Shown here one piece after another: positions 1-7,334 of a stretch of DNA of 33,267 nucleotides (the stretch's first letter is position 1; every line of letters starts with the position of its first letter). The translations under genes and the position numbers were made by a program. Source of the stretch: Waddlia sp964635295 (GTDB lineage Bacteria > Chlamydiota > Chlamydiia > Chlamydiales > Waddliaceae). The stretch is from the NCBI GenBank assembly GCA_964635295.1, contig CAZWOB010000019.1, forward strand, positions 1 to 33,267, in the 5' to 3' direction. The notes below the pieces were generated by a model. It did not search any database. It saw only the letters and a program-made list of their open reading frames with translations, and had not been told where the DNA came from.

Positions 1-1
1 C

Positions 2-1243
2 GGCGGTCCCGATTCCATGGCCTTGCTGCACATGCTGCTCGAATACCGGAAAACAAACTCTGTTATTTTTGGAGTTGCGCATATCGATCATGGGTGGAGG
101 GACAAAAGCGCGTCAGAGGCAAAACAGTTGGAGTCGCTTTGTCTCGAAAATCATATCCCCTTCCATTTAAAGCAGATCCGCCCCGAAGAGATGAAGGGGA
201 ATCTGGAAGACGCTTGCAGGGATGTCCGTTATCAATTTTTCAAACAACTTTGCGAGGAGCAAGGGTATCAGGCAGTCCTGCTCGGCCACCACATGGATGA
301 TCAGGCGGAAACCGTTTTAAAGCGAGTTTTTGAGGGGGCAAGGCTTGAGCGGAGCGGGGGAATGAAAGAGGTTGCCAGTATTCATGGGGTCGTGTGCTGG
401 CGGCCCTTTTTAGATGTGCGTAAAAAGGAGTTGACCGCTTGGTTGGAAACTAAGAATGCAGCGTATTTTTCCGATCCAACAAATGATGACCGAAGGTTTT
501 TGCGCGCAAGGGTCAGAAATGAGATTCTGCCAATGATCAGCGATCAATTTGAGAAAGATATCGTTCCGGGATTGTCTCATTACGGACGTGAAATGCATGC
601 ATTGAGCGACTTCATGAACGATTATATCAAACAATGGGTCTCCCGTCTTGAAAAAACACCTTCCGGCGTATTGCTTGATATCGAAGACTCTCCAGTCGAA
701 CACTTGTTTGTGGCCAGATACTTGATATCGCTGATCATGCCTGGCGCTTCCCGGGAGATCGCCTATGCGGCAGGGGAGGCTTTAACAATAGGAGCGGCAG
801 ACAAATGTTACGAAGCCAGCGGCAAGGTCCTCTATCTGGACCGGGGGCGACTTTTTCTCACTGATCGAAAAATTGCCCGGCTGTCATTGGATGAACGGCC
901 GTTGGAGGCATCGGGAACGATCGGCTGTTGGAATTACCGAGTGGTCGATACTCCGCATATTGATCGTGTAAGCGGTTGGAAGCAAGCATTATATGGACAT
1001 CTGCAGCTTCCTTTGTCAGAAGATCCGGGGAAATGTATGATTGGGTCCCCTTCATGTACAGGCAGGTATCGGAAAGAGTTGAAAGGGCGGAAAAACCGTG
1101 GAAACGCGCCTGCATTTTTGCGAAATACGGTCCCTTTGGTCACCAACGAAGAAAATGTCGTCTGCGATTTCCTTTTTGACGATGAAGGAACACCTGCGGA
1201 TGACGCCAGTCATGCGGTCATTTTGACAAAAAACGACAGCTAA
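2..1243 (+). CDS. tilS: tRNA(Ile)-lysidine synthase, 5' end cut by window
   Basis: TilS uses ATP and lysine to convert the wobble cytidine of the tRNA-Ile CAU anticodon to lysidine, so that it reads AUA. The frame is open to the left edge and begins GGPDSMALL, the PP-loop ATP-binding signature (SGGxDS) normally close to the N-terminus. The ATG at base 17 is therefore internal and only a short N-terminal piece is missing. Other family hallmarks are GHHMDDQAETVLKRVFEGA, RPFLDVRKKEL and DPTNDDRRFLRARVRNEILP. The C-terminal third is weakly conserved, as usual for this family. It lies upstream of ftsH on the same strand, the order known in Chlamydia. The identification is firm and the true start is outside the window. 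Confidence 0.95.
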   Translation, partial: GGPDSMALLHMLLEYRKTNSVIFGVAHIDHGWRDKSASEAKQLESLCLENHIPFHLKQIRPEEMKGNLEDACRDVRYQFFKQLCEEQGYQAVLLGHHMDDQAETVLKRVFEGARLERSGGMKEVASIHGVVCWRPFLDVRKKELTAWLETKNAAYFSDPTNDDRRFLRARVRNEILPMISDQFEKDIVPGLSHYGREMHALSDFMNDYIKQWVSRLEKTPSGVLLDIEDSPVEHLFVARYLISLIMPGASREIAYAAGEALTIGAADKCYEASGKVLYLDRGRLFLTDRKIARLSLDERPLEASGTIGCWNYRVVDTPHIDRVSGWKQALYGHLQLPLSEDPGKCMIGSPSCTGRYRKELKGRKNRGNAPAFLRNTVPLVTNEENVVCDFLFDDEGTPADDASHAVILTKNDS

Positions 1244-1246
1244 TCG

Positions 1247-1275
1247 TTGAAAATGAAGGGTATTTGTGTTATTAT
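1247..1275 (+). promoter_or_regulatory. Probable sigma-70-type promoter for ftsH
   Basis: TTGAAA (1247-1252) is followed after 17 bases by TATTAT (1270-1275), a near-consensus match to the housekeeping promoter that chlamydial sigma-66 also recognises. It starts four bases after the tilS stop and would give ftsH a leader of about 220 nt containing the hairpin at 1384-1431. Confidence 0.55.
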
Positions 1276-1383
1276 TTTGTAGTATAGGAATGAATGAGGA
1301 TTTTTTTGTGAAATTTCTCTTCCCTTTGCGAAAAAGTTTCAAAGTAATCTTTGAAATGATATGTGGTAAATGTAGAGGGGAAA

Positions 1384-1431
1384 TATACCGAACGCGATTC
1401 AAAAATCAATTTGTGGGTCGCGTTCGGTATA
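1384..1431. repeat. Perfect 14-bp inverted repeat in the ftsH leader
   Basis: Bases 1384-1397 and 1418-1431 are exact reverse complements separated by 20 bases. No T-run follows, so it is a poor terminator for tilS. It could be a leader structure controlling ftsH. Its outer eight bases on each side (TATACCGA and TCGGTATA) and the flanking TTCAAAA and CAATTT words also occur in the termini of the MITE-like element at 12295-12470, so it may be a short relative of that element. The structure is certain; its role is not. Confidence 0.75.
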
Positions 1432-1500
1432 GTGGTTAGGAGAGATCTATCGATGGGTTCATCCTCTCTTTTGGAAACGATTAAAAGAAAATAGGTTATC

Positions 1501-4263
1501 ATGGCTGACGATAAACAAGATTTCAAAAAAGGTGTGCCTGGCGGGTTTGTTTGGTTTTTAATGGCCGCCTTTATACTGGCACTGATGGTCCAGAACTTTG
1601 TCGATACCAAATTCGCCAATGTTTCATTCAGCTATCAGTTGGAACACCTTGTTAATTTAGATCTGATCCAACCGAAATACAGTAGAAAGATCGCTCTCAA
1701 CGATAATTTGGTCACCTTTAGCGGCAAGTTCAGGGAAAATCTGACTGAAGAGAGTAAAAATCGATTCAAGTTCCTTGATCTGCTCAACACCAACCATCAG
1801 TTGAACTTTGAAAAATTGCGGATCGAAGATGAAATGACCGGTTTGACCGATCGGATCGATGATTCCGTGGACCTTTTCCTGCACCTTTCAGGGCTTCCGA
1901 TCCCGCAAGGCGGTTATGTCGTCGTCGATGACATGTTCACGAGCATAGACGATACGGACCATAGCTTAATTGTTGATCAGCTTTCGTCCCGTTCGATCGT
2001 CAGTTTGGCCGAGCTTCGCAATGAATACGCGATTTTGGTTAAGGATCCACAGCCGAAACTGGTATCACAGTTCGGTGATACGTTGATGGGGTTTATTCGG
2101 AACTTCCGCTCTCCGGCTTTGGGAATCGGCAACGAGTCGATCAAACAGAGCCTGCGCGGACTTGACCGGGAGATCTCAAATACGAGCACCAGCTCATCCA
2201 GCGTCAACCTCAAACTGTCTGCTTACGAGAAGGCGATCAAACAGCTTGATGAGATTGTCGGAGAGATGAACACGGTCCATGACCATGTCAGACTTGAGCA
2301 GCTCAGAAGCGTTAGAAATTACAAAGAAGCAGTCGACGAATACAACGCCGTCGCCCTCAAGCTTGATGAGAATGAGGCTCAGCTGGACAAAGCGCGCCAG
2401 TCGGTGTCGACAGTTGTCTGGTTCTTCAATAATAAGGAACTGTCCACTAAAACGTTGGAAAAACAGGATCCTGAAAAATATACCCAATGGTTCAACAATG
2501 CCCGCAAAGAATGGGAAAACTTCAATGCCAACAGGGGCGGGGTTTTTAAAGCTCCGGACCAGCCATTGAACACGGTCCTGGAGAAAACGTTCAAAAGTGA
2601 AGAGCCAGCGCCTAATTACATGAGCTATATGGTGACGATTCTGCCCGTGATTTTAGTTGTCCTCGTGCTTTATTTCTTGTTTTCCCGTCAAATGAAAGGG
2701 ATGGGCTCAGGAGCCATGAACTTTGGAAAGTCTCCTGCAAAATTGATGACGAAAGAAACGAATAAAGTCACTTTCAAGGATGTCGCAGGTGTTGAAGAAG
2801 CGCTTGAGGAACTTCAGGAAATTGTTGAGTTCTTGAAGAATCCTAAGAAATTCACAGCATTGGGAGGACATATTCCGAAAGGGGTCCTCTGTATCGGACC
2901 TCCGGGGACAGGTAAAACATTGATCGCTAAAGCTGTTGCCGGTGAAGCTGACAGGCCGTTCTTCTCGATCTCAGGGTCTGACTTTGTTGAGATGTTCGTT
3001 GGTGTTGGCGCCAGTCGGATTCGCGACATGTTCGAACAGGCGAAAAAGAACGCTCCGTGCATTATCTTCATCGACGAGATCGATGCTGTCGGTCGTCATC
3101 GTGGGGCTGGCATTGGTGGAGGACATGACGAACGGGAACAGACATTAAACCAGTTGTTGGTTGAAATGGACGGGTTCGATACGACAGACGGTGTGATCCT
3201 GATCGCTGCGACCAACCGTCCGGACGTTTTAGACAAAGCGTTGCTGAGGCCCGGAAGGTTTGACAGAACTGTCATCGTCAACCTGCCGGACATTAAAGGG
3301 CGATTTGAAATTTTAAAAGTCCACGCGAAAAAAATCAAAATGGACGAATCCGTTGATCTGAACACGGTTGCGAGAGGAACGCCAGGAGCTTCCGGAGCTG
3401 ATCTGGAAAATATTTTGAACGAAGCGGCGCTGATCGCTGCCAGAAAAGAAAAGACGGCGGTCACTAATGTTGACGTGCTTGAAGCCAGAGATAAGGTTCT
3501 TTTTGGTAAAGAGCGGCGAAGCCTGGAAATGGATGAGAATGAGAAACTGACCACTGCCTACCACGAGTCCGGGCATACGATCGTCGGTCTTGCAGTTGAG
3601 CACTCGGATCCTATTGACAAGGTGACGATCATCCCTCGCGGGATGTCACTTGGTTCAACGATGTTCCTGCCCGAGAAAAACCGTCTCAGCTATTGGAAAA
3701 GAGAGATCGTGGACCAACTTGCAGTCTTGATGGGCGGCCGATGCGCCGAGGAGATCTTCGTCAATGATATCTCAAGCGGCGCGCAGCAGGATATCGAGCA
3801 GGCGACCAAGCTAACCCGAAGCATGGTGTGTGAATGGGGAATGAGCGATAAGCTTGGCGCTGTGGCCTATGATGAGCGCGAACAGGGCGGTCAGTACCTT
3901 GGGATGATGAACTATCATGAGAAGCGTTACTCTGAGCAAACTGCCCGCGCGATCGATGCCGAAGTACGAACGATTTTAGATGAAGCGCATGACCGCGCCT
4001 ATCAAATCATCAAAGACAATCGTGAACGCGTCGAGCTGATGACTCAAATGTTGATGGAGTTTGAAACCCTCGACAGGGAAGACATTATCAAGATCTATAA
4101 TGATGAATGGGATGCCGATGAGAAGCGTGAGCGTCTCAAAAAGGAAGCCGAGTCGCATAAGAAGCAACCGGCTACGCCTCCACCTCCGCCTCAAAACGCA
4201 AAAACGTCTGAAAAGCCGATCTCTAATCCCACTTCAGAATTGCGAAGCGACCTGGGGGCGTAG
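1501..4263 (+). CDS. ftsH: ATP-dependent zinc metalloprotease FtsH
   Basis: This is a membrane-anchored AAA+ protease that extracts and degrades misfolded membrane proteins and short-lived cytoplasmic regulators. The first membrane segment is at about residues 15-32 and the second at about 374-395. The roughly 340 residues between them are far longer than the roughly 70-residue loop of E. coli FtsH and include a likely coiled coil around 225-315. The AAA module shows Walker A GPPGTGKT (466-473) and Walker B IIFIDEID (521-528). The protease carries the zinc site HESGH (688-692), with a downstream Asp in QQDIEQAT as the likely third ligand. The tail is charged and proline-rich (PATPPPPPQN). The 920-residue length fits the long chlamydial FtsH type. 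The start codon directly precedes a typical short cytoplasmic N-terminus; the RBS (AGG) is weak. Confidence 0.98.
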   Translation: MADDKQDFKKGVPGGFVWFLMAAFILALMVQNFVDTKFANVSFSYQLEHLVNLDLIQPKYSRKIALNDNLVTFSGKFRENLTEESKNRFKFLDLLNTNHQLNFEKLRIEDEMTGLTDRIDDSVDLFLHLSGLPIPQGGYVVVDDMFTSIDDTDHSLIVDQLSSRSIVSLAELRNEYAILVKDPQPKLVSQFGDTLMGFIRNFRSPALGIGNESIKQSLRGLDREISNTSTSSSSVNLKLSAYEKAIKQLDEIVGEMNTVHDHVRLEQLRSVRNYKEAVDEYNAVALKLDENEAQLDKARQSVSTVVWFFNNKELSTKTLEKQDPEKYTQWFNNARKEWENFNANRGGVFKAPDQPLNTVLEKTFKSEEPAPNYMSYMVTILPVILVVLVLYFLFSRQMKGMGSGAMNFGKSPAKLMTKETNKVTFKDVAGVEEALEELQEIVEFLKNPKKFTALGGHIPKGVLCIGPPGTGKTLIAKAVAGEADRPFFSISGSDFVEMFVGVGASRIRDMFEQAKKNAPCIIFIDEIDAVGRHRGAGIGGGHDEREQTLNQLLVEMDGFDTTDGVILIAATNRPDVLDKALLRPGRFDRTVIVNLPDIKGRFEILKVHAKKIKMDESVDLNTVARGTPGASGADLENILNEAALIAARKEKTAVTNVDVLEARDKVLFGKERRSLEMDENEKLTTAYHESGHTIVGLAVEHSDPIDKVTIIPRGMSLGSTMFLPEKNRLSYWKREIVDQLAVLMGGRCAEEIFVNDISSGAQQDIEQATKLTRSMVCEWGMSDKLGAVAYDEREQGGQYLGMMNYHEKRYSEQTARAIDAEVRTILDEAHDRAYQIIKDNRERVELMTQMLMEFETLDREDIIKIYNDEWDADEKRERLKKEAESHKKQPATPPPPPQNAKTSEKPISNPTSELRSDLGA

Positions 4264-4284
4264 TCCAGGGTATTCGCATATGCT

Positions 4285-4330
4285 AAAAGGACACTCTTAG
4301 GAAATATTCTTTGGGTGTCTTTTTGTTTTT
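4285..4330 (+). terminator. Rho-independent terminator after ftsH
   Basis: Bases 4285-4296 pair with 4313-4324 over 12 positions (two are G-U pairs) around a 16-base loop, followed by a T-rich run to about 4333. It sits 21 bases after the ftsH stop and just before the 3' end of the convergent gene. The A-rich 5' side means it may also act in the reverse direction. Confidence 0.8.
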
Positions 4331-4338
4331 TTTGGATA

Positions 4339-6138
4339 TTAAGAAGGGGCTCTATCGCGAGTAATTTTGTCATTCGATTCAAATGTCGTTCTTGGGGTAT
4401 CTGGTGATTCTCTTCTCCGCAATCGGGGAACAATCGGGGGAGGACCTGGATCATAGCTGCCTGAAGAACAAGAAGCCTGGCTGCTGTCAGTAACTGTCTC
4501 CTCCATTACTAAAGCCGCTGCAGAAGAGGATGAAGCGGCTGCTGCATCTGATCCGCGTCTCACAGAAGGGCCGGTATATAATTCCAGTTTTTGAGGGATA
4601 AAAATATCTGCGATTGTTCTTTGTTCTGCAGTAGTGGGCTGAGAATCCCATTTAAAACCGGTGACAACCAATCTCCCTTTCCAGCCATCAGGTCCTTTTC
4701 CTATGGTCCACTCGACTGTGACCGTGCATATTTTCCTGGTCGTGTCAGGAGTTGGAGATGAATAGACGCTAAGAGCCGTTAATCTGTGGTACACCGAGTA
4801 GGACTTTCTTTGTGTGACAAAATGATTGGTCGGCCCTTTGATATGGAACTCACAGTCCATCCCTTGTTGCAGTTTAGCTGTATAGGGCTCATCAAAAAGT
4901 GCTTTAAAGCGATTGCGGAATACAATGTCCGCATGGGCCCAACAGCTCATTGTATAGGGGCGCAGCAGGTCTAACACAGGTAAGGGATGTGATTTTAAAA
5001 ATGCGCGAATGACATCTTTCTCCATACCTGAACCGAGTGCTGTTAATAGGGTATGAACATCGCAATGAATTTCTCGATCCCGTTTCACAGCAAACCCAGC
5101 TCTATAAAGTTCTTTTAACAAATCAAAAAAGAATTCTGGTTGAGTGGTTTTTGTGTAAGGGGCAGATGCGCTATGGAAGGGCATGCCATTGATTGTGATG
5201 GAATTAAAGAGGACGCGGTCATAGGGGAAAATTGCCCTTAATGGGTCATCAGATAAGATATTGTCGATGGGGAATGCTGTGCCGGGGAGCTCTTCCCAGG
5301 GAATCTCGATTCCAACAATGGCATTGATTTTAGTTTCATAAATGATATGTTGTTGAATGATCCTTGTTTCCGCTTCAGTTGGAGACGTCCAGCGATTGAG
5401 AATTGCAATCACGTTTTCGTATTTACCCTTCTGATCCTCAAATGCGAGCTTGAGGATTTCCCAACGTTTTTTGGATTCCCGATCACGGCCTTGGCAAATC
5501 CTCATCGTGTAATTGATAAAGCTCTTTAAATGGGATGTTGCCATCAGTAAAGAGATATCATTGTGGAGTTCTTTCATTCTTTGAGTGCGCGCACCATGCA
5601 GAGCTGCAAATTCCTCAATCAAAGATCGTAGTGTTCCCAAACGCCTCTGGATATTTGAGATCAGGAAGTCGTTTAGTTGAAAATGATCGACAACACTATC
5701 TAAAGTAACAGCAGCTTCGGGAGAACGACGGATATCTTCCTGGATTTTATGTCTTGCGATAATATCAACCTTCATAGCGATATACTCAGCGGAAATCGTG
5801 GTCGGGTCCTGCATGGGGAAGCGCGACAGGATAAATTTCCTGGCCTGTCGGTTCAGTTTTTTTTCGGATTTAGAGATGGGTAATTCGTGGAAAGTAGGTC
5901 TTTCTGGACTGTCCGGGAGCTGTGAAGGTGGAGTGTGGGGAGAGCTGGACCGACTCGAGGCCATTTCAATTTGACTGATTGTTCGTGCAAGTGAAGGTCT
6001 GCCGTTAGGCAAGGTCAAAGGAGGGACGGCAGCATGAAAAGGGACGGGTGGGAGATCCGCCGAGCATGAGGCCCCACTGTCTGAATGATGTTCATGGACT
6101 CTGGTAGTTGTTGGGGAAGGAGGTGGGCTAGGCTGCAT
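4339..6138 (-). CDS. Hypothetical protein, Pro/Ser-rich ends, possible effector
   Basis: I do not recognise this 599-residue protein. The first 100 residues or so are rich in Pro, Ser, Thr and His (for example MQPSPPPSPTTT) and look disordered. Residues about 105-300 are mainly charged helix with coiled-coil character. A mixed, more globular region follows to about 520. The tail is low-complexity again, with an alanine/serine run (AAAASSSSAAAL) and a proline patch. No membrane segment or cleavable signal peptide is visible. It starts 11 bases after the upstream gene at 6150-7259, and an AAGGA ribosome site overlaps that gene's stop, so the two are almost certainly co-transcribed. In Chlamydia, ftsH and pnp are close neighbours, so this pair looks like lineage-specific cargo. 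Disordered termini are common in type III effectors, but secretion is only an inference. Confidence 0.85.
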   Translation of the reverse strand: MQPSPPPSPTTTRVHEHHSDSGASCSADLPPVPFHAAVPPLTLPNGRPSLARTISQIEMASSRSSSPHTPPSQLPDSPERPTFHELPISKSEKKLNRQARKFILSRFPMQDPTTISAEYIAMKVDIIARHKIQEDIRRSPEAAVTLDSVVDHFQLNDFLISNIQRRLGTLRSLIEEFAALHGARTQRMKELHNDISLLMATSHLKSFINYTMRICQGRDRESKKRWEILKLAFEDQKGKYENVIAILNRWTSPTEAETRIIQQHIIYETKINAIVGIEIPWEELPGTAFPIDNILSDDPLRAIFPYDRVLFNSITINGMPFHSASAPYTKTTQPEFFFDLLKELYRAGFAVKRDREIHCDVHTLLTALGSGMEKDVIRAFLKSHPLPVLDLLRPYTMSCWAHADIVFRNRFKALFDEPYTAKLQQGMDCEFHIKGPTNHFVTQRKSYSVYHRLTALSVYSSPTPDTTRKICTVTVEWTIGKGPDGWKGRLVVTGFKWDSQPTTAEQRTIADIFIPQKLELYTGPSVRRGSDAAAASSSSAAALVMEETVTDSSQASCSSGSYDPGPPPIVPRLRRRESPDTPRTTFESNDKITRDRAPS

Positions 6139-6149
6139 TAATCCATTCC

Positions 6150-7259
6150 TTAGTCCAGTAGACTTTCGATTTCAAGATAGGATGTATTCTCAAGAGGGTT
6201 TCGATAGGAGTATTTCCATAAACAAGTTAAATAAATTTGTTCTAATGCACGGTAATAATGGTGGGGATTGTCAGCATTACGTGCAATGATTTTTTGAATA
6301 AAGAGGGCCAGGTCGGATTGTCCCTGGAGAGTAGACGCCGCTAGATAAATTTGATAACCTAGGTCATGAACGGTGAAAGAGGCTAATCGGCGCTGGTTCC
6401 TGTTCAAACCTGTTAAATTGAGAGCTGGTAAGTATCTTTGGCAAAGAGAAATGAGTGTTGCTTTGGTATCTTCGGTTAAAATCTCACAATATAAGTTTTT
6501 AAGGGTTGTCGTTCTGACGGTTTTTACTGCTCGATAGTAAAGCGTGGGATCCTGTGACACTTGAATTTTGGGATCGGATGTTTGCAGGTCCTTGCATTGC
6601 ATTGGGGAAAAACCACTCTTGCCATACCACGTTTCCCCTTCTTTATTCATGATGGGTAGATAGGAGCGTATAGGGACCGTCAGTGGGTGGGATGTATTTG
6701 GAATAGCAAATGTGAATGTCGCATCATCATTCAAATAAACGAGGTCAGGCTTGAAATAGTTCAAAATCATCAAAGCGATTTCTTTGAGATGGGTTCCGGA
6801 CAGATGCTGACCTTTTTTGATATAGACAATTTCAGCTAAAGTTCCGATGGGATTTAAACGGATTTGAAGCAGTGGGATCTTCTCATTGTTTTCTTCAAAT
6901 ATCTTAATGTTGAAAAACTCTGTAGTGTGAAGTTCTCCACTGGATGCTTGGGTGAGAGTATTTGATTCATAAGCGCCAAAATAGGCACGGAGGTCAAGAT
7001 TGAACTCCTCTTGAAAAGGACGCAGGGTGCCCTGAGGGAAATTCAACCAAAGCTGATAATAATCAGCTTCTTGTTTTCTACGCCCCGGGACAAGTGTTGC
7101 AAGCTCTAAAAAGCGCTTGAGCCGATGATCAAAATCGGCAGGTCCGTCTGTCAGCCCTTTACGAAATTCTTCAAGATTTATCCAGTTAATCTCGAAATGG
7201 TCGTCTGACATTTGTTGCAATTGTTGGGTTGGCAGGGTTATGCCTGTAAGAGATGACAT
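6150..7259 (-). CDS. Hypothetical protein, first gene of a two-gene unit
   Basis: This 369-residue protein matches no family I recognise. It has no membrane segments or signal peptide and reads as a soluble alpha/beta protein: an acidic N-terminal region, a beta-containing middle (about residues 90-230) and a helical C-terminal third with many aromatic residues. It precedes the 599-residue gene by 11 bases, so they probably act together. The start at 7259 lies 75 bases downstream of the pnp stop, and no clear Shine-Dalgarno sequence precedes it. Expression could come from its own promoter or from pnp read-through past the 7291-7324 hairpin. Confidence 0.85.
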   Translation of the reverse strand: MSSLTGITLPTQQLQQMSDDHFEINWINLEEFRKGLTDGPADFDHRLKRFLELATLVPGRRKQEADYYQLWLNFPQGTLRPFQEEFNLDLRAYFGAYESNTLTQASSGELHTTEFFNIKIFEENNEKIPLLQIRLNPIGTLAEIVYIKKGQHLSGTHLKEIALMILNYFKPDLVYLNDDATFTFAIPNTSHPLTVPIRSYLPIMNKEGETWYGKSGFSPMQCKDLQTSDPKIQVSQDPTLYYRAVKTVRTTTLKNLYCEILTEDTKATLISLCQRYLPALNLTGLNRNQRRLASFTVHDLGYQIYLAASTLQGQSDLALFIQKIIARNADNPHHYYRALEQIYLTCLWKYSYRNPLENTSYLEIESLLD

Positions 7260-7290
7260 GATATAAGAGTGATTGTTAGGTAAGGTGATT

Positions 7291-7324
7291 AATAGCTCTA
7301 TCTATTTTAATAGATAGAGCTATT
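7291..7324 (-). terminator. Perfect 14-bp hairpin after pnp
   Basis: Bases 7291-7304 are the exact reverse complement of 7311-7324, with a six-base loop, 11 bases beyond the pnp stop. The stem is AT-rich and the run of U expected after it on the minus strand is poor (AATCACC). It may be a weak terminator or a 3'-end-stabilising or processing hairpin between pnp and the downstream gene pair. Confidence 0.6.
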
Positions 7325-7334
7325 TTAGGGAAGG

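Noticed and set aside
1418..1490. tRNA-like stretch (GTATAGTGGTTAGGAG followed by GGGTTCATCC)
   Set aside because: It recalls D-arm and T-arm sequences, but no acceptor stem, anticodon stem or correct spacing can be drawn, and the first bases belong to the 1384-1431 palindrome.
3096..3554. 152-codon minus-strand open frame
   Set aside because: It is antisense to the AAA and protease region of ftsH and is Ser/Phe-rich, a typical shadow.
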